DNA of 16,049 nt from an uncultured bacterium. Its GTDB lineage: Bacteria; Patescibacteriota; Saccharimonadia; Saccharimonadales; CAIOMD01. Location of the stretch: positions 1 through 16,049 of the forward strand of contig CAIRQE010000053.1 in assembly GCA_903880655.1 (NCBI GenBank). The letters are read 5' to 3'. Below the pieces are notes generated by a model. That model was not told where the DNA came from. It worked only from the letters and a program-made list of their open reading frames with translations, and did no database searches. The position numbers and the translations under genes were made by a program. The first letter of the stretch is position 1, and each line of letters starts with the position of its first letter. Below are positions 6,230-13,164 of the stretch, in pieces.

Positions 6230-6499
6230 TTATTCCAAACTTCTAGCATTTTCATATATTACAGCTGCCTGCGGCTGGGTTTCTTTGAGAGCTTTTGTGA
6301 CTTGAAAGCGAATATCACTCGTCGTGACCTCCTCTTTATCTCTTAGCCATTCATGAAGTGCCCTCACGGCACTTTTTACAGCAGCAGTGGCTTCTGATGA
6401 CTCTATTTCTGCTGCCTGACAACTGAGCAGTACACTTCTTGCAACTCGTTTAAGCTGATAAGAGACTATCTCGCCGTTATTTTTAAGTATGTGTAGCAT
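6230..6499 (-). CDS. Stand-alone ATP-cone domain protein, 89 aa
   Basis: The whole protein is one ATP-cone: the N-terminal strand pair LKNNGEIVSYQLKRVARSVL (5-24), a helical middle (SEATAAVKSAVRALHEWL), and the end EEVTTSDIRFQVTKAL followed by QPQAAVIYENAR, matching the family's VTTxxIxxxVxxxL and AaxYxxYR pattern. ATP-cones normally sit at the N-terminus of ribonucleotide reductases or the C-terminal half of NrdR and bind ATP/dATP as an allosteric switch. Here there is no zinc finger and no catalytic domain. The start overlaps the stop of the upstream membrane gene by one base (TAATG) and the stop is two bases before the flavoprotein, so the three proteins are probably made together. A nucleotide-sensing partner role is inference. 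Confidence 0.85.
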   Translation of the reverse strand: MLHILKNNGEIVSYQLKRVARSVLLSCQAAEIESSEATAAVKSAVRALHEWLRDKEEVTTSDIRFQVTKALKETQPQAAVIYENARSLE

Positions 6500-7185
6500 T
6501 AATTAAGTCTCACTACCTTTGATATAACGAGTAGAAGTAGCCAGCTGAGCATGACCAGTGCCGCCCCAATACATAAACGAAAAATACTTTTACTATTTTG
6601 ATTCCACTCAAGAACGGCACTCATTTTTACATTCATTAGATTGAGTAAATACACCTTAATTAAGCTTAGGATTAGTGCAATAGTAAAGATAAATAAGAAG
6701 CTAATGTGGGGAGAGCTTAAAAAGCAGACCAGAACGCTAAATATAAGAACGGGGACAATATAACTAGCGATGTTGGCAAAGATCGTTTCAAGGGATAGTT
6801 TTACCACGGCAGGCAGGGTCATTTCCTTTAGCAGTAATTTGTGAATGCGCATTGTCTTTTTCTCAGAATGAGCCTTTGGCCAGTTATATTTTTTTAGTTC
6901 GATAAACCCTGCAATAATTCCAAGAATCGCTACCACAATGGAAACGTACTCTAGATTTTTAGTGCTTAAAGAAAGAAAAGATACATAGAGAATTACCGCA
7001 AAGATTGAAAGCCATAGCCATACCAAGAAAAGATATAAAAACCCGTAAAGAGATGCCTTATGTTTTAGCGTTCCCTTGGCCTTGTGCGCAATAAGTAATT
7101 TTGAAAATAAATGAATAGAAAAGGGATTAGTTGAGAGAAAGACTCCAACAACTATAGCCAAGATATAGAAATAAGTTTCACTCAT
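6499..7185 (-). CDS. Six-helix integral membrane protein, possibly CcdA/LysE-like
   Basis: The 228 residues form about six membrane helices (near 5-25, 45-70, 79-96, 138-157, 161-183, 201-222), arranged as two groups of three around a charged central loop (98-125, KKYNWPKAHSEKK). TM1 ends with LSTNPFSIHLFSKLL, which recalls the Asn-Pro of CcdA (DsbD transmembrane domain), but the CcdA cysteines are absent; the only cysteines are Cys154 and Cys205. The two-times-three topology would also suit a LysE/RhtB-type exporter. I cannot assign it more closely. It is the first gene of the operon with the ATP-cone and flavoprotein genes, so a link to membrane redox or nucleotide-regulated transport is plausible but unproven. 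No clear Shine-Dalgarno precedes the ATG. Confidence 0.75.
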   Translation of the reverse strand: MSETYFYILAIVVGVFLSTNPFSIHLFSKLLIAHKAKGTLKHKASLYGFLYLFLVWLWLSIFAVILYVSFLSLSTKNLEYVSIVVAILGIIAGFIELKKYNWPKAHSEKKTMRIHKLLLKEMTLPAVVKLSLETIFANIASYIVPVLIFSVLVCFLSSPHISFLFIFTIALILSLIKVYLLNLMNVKMSAVLEWNQNSKSIFRLCIGAALVMLSWLLLLVISKVVRLN

Positions 7186-7298
7186 TTATAATTCGCCCCA
7201 CATGCATGATTTTCTTTGCCCTCTTCTACTAAAAACTATATCATTGGTGTAAGCATAATCGCAATTTAGAAAACAGATTTGAAAGAAAGTTATTGGGC

Positions 7299-8345
7299 AT
7301 GGAGTGGTATAAAAAGACGCAAGCGGAAATAGAAGATTTCTTTTTAGTGAAATCAGCGCAAGGCCTTGTCGAAAAAGAGGCATTACAGCGTCTAGCGAAA
7401 TTTGGAAAAAATACTGATCCTGAATTAAGAGATGAGGTTGCGCATTTACTAAGAGTAACGGTAATTCGGAGTGGCCAAGAACAACAAATTGCACTACAGA
7501 ACCTCGTCCAAGGCGATATTGTTTTTCTTAAAAAAGGTGATCGAGTTCCCGCAGATATACGTTTAGTTGAAGTTGATCAGTTACAGATCGACCAATCTTT
7601 TTTTACAAATGAAGGGTTATCCGCATCAAAAAATACCTTACCACTGTTGCAGGATGCAGATTTACGAAAACAAAAGTGCATGGCTTTTATGGGGAGCTTT
7701 GTTACTGAAGGTAAGGGTAAGGGGATAGTTGTTGCTAGAAATGAAGAAACGCAGTTATTTAAACATGCTTCTTTTTTCAAACAACGAGTTAAAAGAGCAA
7801 CCAAAAAAAGTATCAACTTACTGAATGATATGGGGGTGATCGTTAATAATACAAAGAAGGCCTCTTCTGTATTTGAAGCGAGCATAGCCCTGTTCGAAGT
7901 TTCCTTGTCTAATGAAATGATTCTGGAGCTCATTCGCCATCTACAAATGACACATAAGCTCACTACTAAATTTATTCTTGAAGAAAAACAGGCCAAGCAC
8001 TTGAGCGAAGTGCTTGGCGGTAAGGTTGTCATCCTCAGAGAAGGTATTTCTCTTGAAGATTTAGTAGGGGCGCAATTTTTAGTTGCAGATAAAAAGCAAG
8101 CTTGGTTATCACGCATCAGCACACTGTTCATTGAGCGGAGTGAAATTATGCTGCTTGTTGGAGACGGAAGAGAAGTGTTTGCCTCACATGATAAGCATGT
8201 TGTTTCAATGCTGTTCGGCAAGCAACTATCTGATCACGCGATATGCTGCGCCGATCTTATCTCTCCGAAAGAATCACCACTTATTTTAAAGAGCATTTTA
8301 TACAACAAAATTAAGCATAAGGCTCTTGACAAAATCAAAAAATAA
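7299..8345 (+). CDS. Soluble P-type ATPase-like pseudoenzyme, 348 aa
   Basis: The order of segments follows a P2-type cation ATPase with parts removed. Residues 1-38 resemble the cation-ATPase N-terminal domain (GLVEKEALQRLAKFGKN). Residues 52-150 resemble the actuator domain (VIRSGQEQQI, LVQGDIVFLKKGDRVPADIRL, CMAFMGSFVTEGKGKGIVVA). Residues 179-200 match the stretch before the phosphorylation loop (GVIVNN). Residues 285-335 match the end of the P-domain (LLVGDGREVF, ADLISPKESPLILKSIL). All membrane helices and the nucleotide-binding domain are missing. Actuator TGES is TNEG (103-106); DKTGT is absent, with Glu200 near that place; GDGVND is GDGREV (288-293). ATP-driven transport is therefore not expected. 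The frame is intact for 348 codons, arguing for a maintained function, perhaps regulatory. ATG 7299 is preferred over TTG 7293. Confidence 0.75.
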   Translation: MEWYKKTQAEIEDFFLVKSAQGLVEKEALQRLAKFGKNTDPELRDEVAHLLRVTVIRSGQEQQIALQNLVQGDIVFLKKGDRVPADIRLVEVDQLQIDQSFFTNEGLSASKNTLPLLQDADLRKQKCMAFMGSFVTEGKGKGIVVARNEETQLFKHASFFKQRVKRATKKSINLLNDMGVIVNNTKKASSVFEASIALFEVSLSNEMILELIRHLQMTHKLTTKFILEEKQAKHLSEVLGGKVVILREGISLEDLVGAQFLVADKKQAWLSRISTLFIERSEIMLLVGDGREVFASHDKHVVSMLFGKQLSDHAICCADLISPKESPLILKSILYNKIKHKALDKIKK

Positions 8346-8354
8346 ACATATAAT
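8326..8354 (+). promoter_or_regulatory. Perfect consensus sigma70 promoter for the small ORF
   Basis: TTGACA (8326-8331) and TATAAT (8349-8354) are separated by exactly 17 bases, matching the consensus at all 12 positions. The -35 box lies within the last codons of the pseudo-ATPase gene and the -10 box just beyond its stop. Transcription would start near 8361. Confidence 0.88.
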
Positions 8355-8406
8355 GTAATCATTGCTATAAAAAAGCAAAACAAAAACAATAAAAAAGGAG
8401 TAACCA

Positions 8407-8487
8407 ATGAGCGATATTGGTATTAGCTACGAGCTTACTCCTACAAGCGACCAAGCCATTTTGAGCATTGATGCTCTTCTAGGCTAG
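8407..8487 (+). CDS. Small ORF encoding a 26-residue peptide, unknown function
   Basis: ATG (8407) to TAG (8485-8487) encodes 26 residues, beginning MSDIGISYELTP and ending SIDALLG. A full Shine-Dalgarno AAGGAG (8395-8400) sits six bases before the ATG, the strongest in the window. The unit has a consensus promoter, an A-rich leader of about 46 bases and its own terminator, so it forms a complete transcript of about 175-180 bases. The peptide is acidic (Asp, Glu, Asp, Asp; no Lys or Arg), has no cysteine, no basic signal peptide and no clear membrane helix; the second half is amphipathic-helix-like. I do not recognise it. Alternatives are a leader peptide, a small regulatory RNA with incidental ORF, or a secreted or antitoxin-like peptide. 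Confidence 0.6.
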   Translation: MSDIGISYELTPTSDQAILSIDALLG

Positions 8488-8510
8488 CGGGTAGGGTACG
8501 CAAAAACATT

Positions 8511-8540
8511 AATATCTACGGTTTCGTAGATATTTTTGTT
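8511..8540 (+). terminator. Terminator of the small-ORF unit
   Basis: A perfect 10-bp stem, AATATCTACG (8511-8520) and CGTAGATATT (8525-8534), with a GTTT loop, is followed by TTTGTT. It lies 23 bases after the small ORF's stop codon. Confidence 0.85.
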
Positions 8541-8570
8541 TATAAATCTCTGGTTCAACAGAGAAGAATA

Positions 8571-8579
8571 TGCTATAGT
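8571..8579 (+). promoter_or_regulatory. Extended -10 promoter of elongator tRNA-Met
   Basis: TGC (8571-8573) followed by TATAGT (8574-8579) is an extended -10 element ending 15 bases before the tRNA. The same distance separates the -10 box and the tRNA at the other two tRNA genes. The -35 region is poor. Confidence 0.6.
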
Positions 8580-8594
8580 ATCGAGGTTAAATTC

Positions 8595-8671
8595 GGCGGC
8601 GTAGCTCAGTTGGTTAGAGCGTAGGACTCATAAGCCTAAGGTCCCAGGTTCGATCCCCGGCGCCGCTACCA
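8595..8671 (+). tRNA. tRNA-Met (CAT), elongator
   Basis: The 77-base gene has anticodon CAT (8629-8631), encoded CCA (8669-8671), an elongator D-stem (GCTC/GAGC) and D-loop AGTTGGTTA. The G1-U72 wobble, GAGCGTA, AAGGTC, TTCGATCCCC and the CGCCGCTACCA end resemble the elongator tRNA-Met of Firmicutes as I recall it, separating it from the Ile2 gene at 4196. Two stem mismatches are visible: A31-G39 next to the anticodon loop and A51-C63 in the T-stem. It lies directly upstream of tilS, whose enzyme must not modify it. Confidence 0.85.
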
Positions 8672-8678
8672 GTTTTAT

Positions 8679-8708
8679 AAGATCACCAACAATTAGGTGA
8701 TCTTTTTT
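8679..8708 (+). terminator. Terminator after elongator tRNA-Met
   Basis: AAGATCACC (8679-8687) pairs perfectly with GGTGATCTT (8696-8704) over an 8-base loop, and the right arm runs into six T's (8703-8708). It separates the tRNA from tilS. Confidence 0.88.
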
Positions 8709-8724
8709 GATATCATTTGTGAAT

Positions 8725-9642
8725 ATGCAAAATAGTGCCCCCTTACAGCCCGGAACCTATGTTCTTGCCGTTTCCGGAGGTGTTGACTCAGTTGTGCTTC
8801 TGGATATTCTCTCCAAACAAAAGGAACTAGATATTGTAGTTGCTCATTTTGATCACGGAATCAGAAGCGAATCTGCGCTTGATGCAAAATTTGTTGATGC
8901 ACTCGCCCATAAATATGGGTACGAATTTGAAACAGAACGAGTAGAGCTCGGTCCTGACGCAAGCGAGGAAGTTGCGCGAAATTATCGATATGCATTTTTA
9001 AGAAGAGTTGCCACCAAACATCAGGCGATTGCTATAATTACCGCGCACCACCAGGATGATGTTATTGAAACGAGCATGATTAATCTCTTAAGGGGTACGG
9101 GCAGAAGTGGACTTAATTCATTGAAGGACACAAAGGAGTTAGTCAGACCACTTCTTTCGATGGCAAAAGGTGACCTACTGAAATACGCAAAAGAAAATGA
9201 TCTTGAGTGGCGCGAAGATAGCACTAATGAAAATACAAAATATCTGAGGAACAGGATTAGGCGTAATGTCGTCCATAAAATGGATGACGCCACCAGACAA
9301 AAATGGCTTACGATCCTAGATCATTCAGCGCATCATAATACGAAGATTGATCAAGAGATTGAGCATCTTCTCCGACGTGGACTTCATAAAAACCAACTCG
9401 TACTAAACCGGAGGTGGTTTATTATGTTACCCCACGATATTGGGCGAGAAGTGGTGCGTAGTATTTTGCTGAAAGCGGGAGCCAAAGAGCTGGATAGAAA
9501 AACTATTGAAAGAATATGCGTACAAATTAAAACACTACCTCATGGAAAAACATTGCAAGCAAGCGGGGTTGACGTTCTTCTCACGAAAAGATCAGCCCGT
9601 TTTCAATCTCGCGGTAGTCAAGGAGGTTCAAAACCTTTATAA
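8725..9642 (+). CDS. tilS: tRNA(Ile)-lysidine synthase TilS
   Basis: TilS ligates lysine to C34 of tRNA-Ile2 (CAU) using ATP, changing its decoding from AUG to AUA and its charging from Met to Ile. From ATG 8725 the protein has 305 residues. It shows the PP-loop SGGVDS (17-22), HFDHGIR (41-47), the HHQDD block near residue 107, LRGTGRSGL, and the signature WREDSTNENTKYLRNRIRRNVV (about 160-181). The C-terminal domains found in long TilS (about 430 residues) are mostly missing, as in other short forms. GTG 8719 and TTG 8707 are in-frame alternatives; the ATG is eight bases after a TATCAT box (8711-8716), suggesting a leaderless start. The TAA stop lies within the ftsH -10 box. Its substrate tRNA is encoded at 4196. 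Confidence 0.95.
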   Translation: MQNSAPLQPGTYVLAVSGGVDSVVLLDILSKQKELDIVVAHFDHGIRSESALDAKFVDALAHKYGYEFETERVELGPDASEEVARNYRYAFLRRVATKHQAIAIITAHHQDDVIETSMINLLRGTGRSGLNSLKDTKELVRPLLSMAKGDLLKYAKENDLEWREDSTNENTKYLRNRIRRNVVHKMDDATRQKWLTILDHSAHHNTKIDQEIEHLLRRGLHKNQLVLNRRWFIMLPHDIGREVVRSILLKAGAKELDRKTIERICVQIKTLPHGKTLQASGVDVLLTKRSARFQSRGSQGGSKPL

Positions 9643-9643
9643 T
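9615..9643 (+). promoter_or_regulatory. Promoter of ftsH, probably leaderless
   Basis: TAGTCA (9615-9620, 4 of 6) and TATAAT (9638-9643) are spaced by 17 bases. The ATG starts eight bases after the -10 box. The stop codon of tilS is inside the -10 box. An AAGGAGG motif at 9620-9626 is too far from the ATG to serve as its ribosome binding site. Confidence 0.65.
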
Positions 9644-9651
9644 CACATCTT

Positions 9652-11517
9652 ATGGAGAAAAAACAATCACGCCCCCCAAAAAAGACACAAAAAAAGAAAT
9701 GGTTTAAAAATGTTGGCTTTATAGTAATCATTGGTGCATTTGCAGCAGTATTCCTTCTTAGCTATAACCAACCCGCTAAACTAACAAGTGTCTCCTTCAG
9801 CGATGCTATGAATAGCGCCAATAAGGGTGACGTTAGCAACATTCTCGTTAATGGAGATACTATTCAGCTAACCCTCAAGGGAAATAGCAAGCCTACTGAA
9901 ACTGCAGTAAAAGAAAACGGTACTCCTCTATATGGTCCTGGTGGACTTACAAGTCGAGATGTTTCAGTTACCTTTAAGCCATCTTCGAGTACCGGGTCAA
10001 CCTGGGCTTCGATTGCGATTAATTTACTTCCCGTTGTTATTATCACTCTCGTCCTCATATTTATTCTTCGATCAGCACAAGGTCAGGGAAACCAGGCACT
10101 TGGCTTTGGTAAAAGTTCTGCAAAGCTCTATGGAAGCGACAAGGAAGCAGTTAAGTTTAGTGAAGTAGCTGGAAACGAAGAAGCGAAGCAAGATCTAGAA
10201 GAAGTTGTAGAATTTCTAAAGTTTCCAAAGAAGTTCTTAAGCGTGGGCGCAAAGATACCAAAGGGTGTGCTGCTTGTTGGTCCTCCAGGAACTGGTAAAA
10301 CAATGCTGGCTCGAGCAGTTGCAGGCGAAGCTAATGTTCCATTCTTTAGCATCTCAGGGTCTGAGTTCGTAGAAATGTTTGTTGGTGTTGGTGCAAGTCG
10401 TGTTCGAGATCTTTTTTCCAAAGCTAAAAAGAATGCTCCGTGCATTATCTTTATTGATGAAATTGATGCAGTTGGACGAAAGCGCGGCAGTGGTATGGGT
10501 GGTGGTCATGACGAGCGAGAACAAACACTCAATCAAATTTTGGTTGAGATGGATGGGTTCGAACAAGGACAGAATGTTATCGTTCTAGCGGCTACAAACC
10601 GAATGGATGTGCTCGATTCAGCCCTACTGCGACCAGGACGATTTGACCGAAGGGTAACGATTGGCCTTCCTGATCGAAAGGATCGTCTCGCAATTCTTAA
10701 AGTACATTTTGAAAAGAAGCCACTCGCAAAAAACGTTGACCTTGACGCGCTTGCAGCCAAATCTGCTGGATCCAGCGGTGCTGATCTTGCAAATATTGCA
10801 AACGAGGCAGCGATTGTTGCAGCCCGTGAGAATAGAACAGAAATTACTGATGCTGATGTTACGAGCGCTTTTGAAAGAGTTGCAATTGGGCCAGAACGCA
10901 AGAGCAAGATTATGAATGAAAAAGAAAAAGAGCTTACCGCCTATCACGAAGCAGGACATGCTGTAGTCGGACAGGTTCTTCCCGATAGTGATGTCGTACA
11001 TAAAGTTACCATCATCCCTCGTGGTGGAACTGGCGGTGTCACCTGGTTTATTCCACCTGAAGATAAGAGCTACCACAGCATTATTGAATACAAGGACGTA
11101 TTAGCTCGAATGCTTGGTGGACGTATTGCCGAAGAAGTCGTATATGGCCCAGACCGTGTAACTACTGGTGCTGGAAGCGATCTTCAAAAAGCCGCAGAGC
11201 TTGCAAGAGAGATGATCGTAAATCAGGGTATGGGTAAAAAACTACGCGACCAAGTTTTCCATATTGAAGATGGCATGATGATGGAACGACTTGTTCATGA
11301 GCGGCAGTATTCTGATGAAACAGCGAAGGTCATTGATGATGAAGTTGAGGCGCTTATCACTGAAGCTGCGAAACGAGCCCGTCAAGTTATCAAACAAAAC
11401 CGAACATATCTTGAATCTCTAAAAGATGTACTACTGGAAAAAGAAACAGTAGAAGCAGATGAGGTAGCAAAAATATTAAAAGGAACAAAAATGCCAAAAG
11501 AGGCAGCGCTGTACTAG
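9652..11517 (+). CDS. ftsH: ATP-dependent zinc metalloprotease FtsH
   Basis: FtsH is the membrane-anchored AAA+ protease that degrades misassembled membrane proteins and some regulators. The 621 residues contain in order: a basic N-terminus, TM1 (about 20-38), an extracytoplasmic FtsH_ext segment (about 40-117), TM2 (about 119-140), and an AAA module with Walker A GPPGTGKT (210-217), Walker B IIFIDEID (265-272) and SRH residues ATNRMDVLDSALLRPGRFDRR. The protease domain has the zinc motif HEAGH (432-436) and third ligand Asp510 in TTGAGSD. The length is normal for the family (about 600-650). All catalytic residues are present. The start is set by the -10 box eight bases before it. It lies between tilS and murJ. 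Confidence 0.98.
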   Translation: MEKKQSRPPKKTQKKKWFKNVGFIVIIGAFAAVFLLSYNQPAKLTSVSFSDAMNSANKGDVSNILVNGDTIQLTLKGNSKPTETAVKENGTPLYGPGGLTSRDVSVTFKPSSSTGSTWASIAINLLPVVIITLVLIFILRSAQGQGNQALGFGKSSAKLYGSDKEAVKFSEVAGNEEAKQDLEEVVEFLKFPKKFLSVGAKIPKGVLLVGPPGTGKTMLARAVAGEANVPFFSISGSEFVEMFVGVGASRVRDLFSKAKKNAPCIIFIDEIDAVGRKRGSGMGGGHDEREQTLNQILVEMDGFEQGQNVIVLAATNRMDVLDSALLRPGRFDRRVTIGLPDRKDRLAILKVHFEKKPLAKNVDLDALAAKSAGSSGADLANIANEAAIVAARENRTEITDADVTSAFERVAIGPERKSKIMNEKEKELTAYHEAGHAVVGQVLPDSDVVHKVTIIPRGGTGGVTWFIPPEDKSYHSIIEYKDVLARMLGGRIAEEVVYGPDRVTTGAGSDLQKAAELAREMIVNQGMGKKLRDQVFHIEDGMMMERLVHERQYSDETAKVIDDEVEALITEAAKRARQVIKQNRTYLESLKDVLLEKETVEADEVAKILKGTKMPKEAALY

Positions 11518-11526
11518 TGTCTCAGC

Positions 11527-11555
11527 TCGAAACAAAGAACTGAAACACTTATAAT
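11527..11555 (+). promoter_or_regulatory. Promoter of murJ
   Basis: TCGAAA (11527-11532, 4 of 6) and TATAAT (11550-11555) are 17 bases apart. The predicted start of transcription leaves a leader of about eight bases before the ATG at 11570, with no Shine-Dalgarno. Confidence 0.6.
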
Positions 11556-11569
11556 CAGCAGTAACGATT

Positions 11570-13144
11570 ATGAGCCGCATATTACGTCGAGCAAACAAAC
11601 CAGTATCTTTCGGATCAGCCGCACTGCTTCTTGCGGGAGCATCTTTGATTGGAGCATTGCTTGGGATACTCCGAACAAAACTCGTTAATGCAAACTTCAT
11701 TAACTTTGAATCAGATGCTTATTTCGCGGCATTCAAGATTCCTGATTTTGTTTTTTTCACGCTCGCATCAGGTGCACTTGGTGTAGCATTTTTGCCAATT
11801 TTATCTGAACGTTTACAGCAGAATAAACAGTCTGCCTGGGAGGTTGCTAGCTATGTATTGAATGCGCTCGCAATTGTCGGATTTGTGTCAGCCATCATAA
11901 TTATGGTATTCGCTCGTCCCTTACTTCATTACATCGTTGTGCCGGGTTTCTTGCCAGAGCAATTAAATCTGACTGTTGCAATTATGCGAATTATCTCAGT
12001 CAATATATTTTTATTTTCTATCTCAACAGTGCTCTCAACCGTACAACAAGCCACTGGGAGGTTTTTCTTTTTTGCAGTGGCACCGCTTCTGTATAACGGC
12101 GCCATCATCGCAAGTATCTATATATTTGGAACGCGCTTCGGAATCGTAGGATTAAGTCTTGGTATTGCAATCGGGGCAGTTCTGCAACTTCTAGTAATCG
12201 CACTCGGAATGGAGGGGCTCAATTTCAGGTACCGACCAACGATAGATTTTAAGAATAAAAGTTTCCGAGAAATTCTAAGGATCATGCCGGCACGTTCAAT
12301 CGATCAAGGAATCGACAATATTAACAGTATCGTCGAAACACGCTTTGCCTCAGATTTATCGATTGGCTCAGTGACCAATTACTCCAATGCACTAGTACTC
12401 TATAATGCACCAGTTATGTTAATCGGAAATGCTATTTCAACAGCCGCTTTTCCAAAGTTAACGCATCGGCTCGCCGAGGGTAGAGTTGATCTTTTCAAAG
12501 AAGAGTTCTTGAAGGTTTTACGACTTATGATTTGGATCTCTCTTCCCGTCGTTGTCGTTTGTTTTTTCACTAGAGGCTATCTTGCACGCATTATCTTTGC
12601 ACGGAGCAATCAGGATATTGCAGCTATTTTTGGTTTCTTATGTGTGGCGATATTTTTCAGAATTATCTATACTATTATTTCTCGATATTTTTATGCCCAT
12701 AAAGACACCAAGACACCACTCTATGTTTCAATCTTAGTCATCGTCTTAAATATTCTTCTTGCTTGGAAACTTTCCAAACCAAGTATCTATGGAGTGGAAG
12801 GACTGGCAATAGCCCAGAGCATTGTTGCGCTCGTCGAAGTAGCTATACTGGTATTTGTTATGGCACTACGAGATCGCCATTTCTTTTCTAAAATCTTTCT
12901 TAAAGATACGTATAAGACACTCTCTGCAACCGGCTTCAGCGCACTTGCTGCCCTTATTTCTATTCAATTCCTGCCCCTTAATCAGAGCGCTCAGGGACTC
13001 ACTTTATTCACGAATGTTTCGATAATCGCTTTCTTTACGTTCTTTGTACATGTGGTCGTTTCATACATTTTTGAAATTGAAGAAGCAAAAATAGTTGTTG
13101 CCAAATTGAGGAAGATTGTATTTGGACGCCTCAAAATAGAATAA
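11570..13144 (+). CDS. murJ: Lipid II flippase MurJ (MviN/MVF family)
   Basis: MurJ moves lipid II across the membrane during peptidoglycan synthesis. The 524 residues are almost entirely hydrophobic helices (about 14), the normal size for the family. The N-terminal signature is present: GALLGILRTKLV with Arg35, and FESDAYFAAFKIPDF with Asp49, matching the essential Arg and Asp of TM1/TM2 in E. coli MurJ. The following Arg-Arg of the E. coli KLPNLLRR segment is Phe-Phe here (IPDFVFFTLASGAL), a form I believe is common in CPR bacteria. Later parts include VQQATGRFFFFAVAPLLYN, a characteristic MVF segment, and AISTAAFPKL. The gene sits between ftsH and lepA and supports a bacterium with a peptidoglycan wall. 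Confidence 0.93.
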   Translation: MSRILRRANKPVSFGSAALLLAGASLIGALLGILRTKLVNANFINFESDAYFAAFKIPDFVFFTLASGALGVAFLPILSERLQQNKQSAWEVASYVLNALAIVGFVSAIIIMVFARPLLHYIVVPGFLPEQLNLTVAIMRIISVNIFLFSISTVLSTVQQATGRFFFFAVAPLLYNGAIIASIYIFGTRFGIVGLSLGIAIGAVLQLLVIALGMEGLNFRYRPTIDFKNKSFREILRIMPARSIDQGIDNINSIVETRFASDLSIGSVTNYSNALVLYNAPVMLIGNAISTAAFPKLTHRLAEGRVDLFKEEFLKVLRLMIWISLPVVVVCFFTRGYLARIIFARSNQDIAAIFGFLCVAIFFRIIYTIISRYFYAHKDTKTPLYVSILVIVLNILLAWKLSKPSIYGVEGLAIAQSIVALVEVAILVFVMALRDRHFFSKIFLKDTYKTLSATGFSALAALISIQFLPLNQSAQGLTLFTNVSIIAFFTFFVHVVVSYIFEIEEAKIVVAKLRKIVFGRLKIE

Positions 13145-13150
13145 TTCAGG

Positions 13151-13156
13151 TATAAT
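13151..13156 (+). promoter_or_regulatory. -10 box of lepA, probably leaderless
   Basis: TATAAT ends eight bases before the ATG at 13165, the same distance as in ftsH and tilS. No Shine-Dalgarno or convincing -35 box is present. Confidence 0.6.
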
Positions 13157-13164
13157 AGCGCGAC

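Noticed and set aside
7186..7494. Minus-strand ORF of 102 codons between the membrane gene and the pseudo-ATPase
   Set aside because: Most of it is antisense to the pseudo-ATPase N-terminus, and the product looks like no protein family.
7299..8345. The P-type ATPase relative as a decayed pseudogene
   Set aside because: There is no internal stop or frameshift over 348 codons, and helices and the nucleotide domain are missing in clean blocks; kept as a CDS with pseudoenzyme status.
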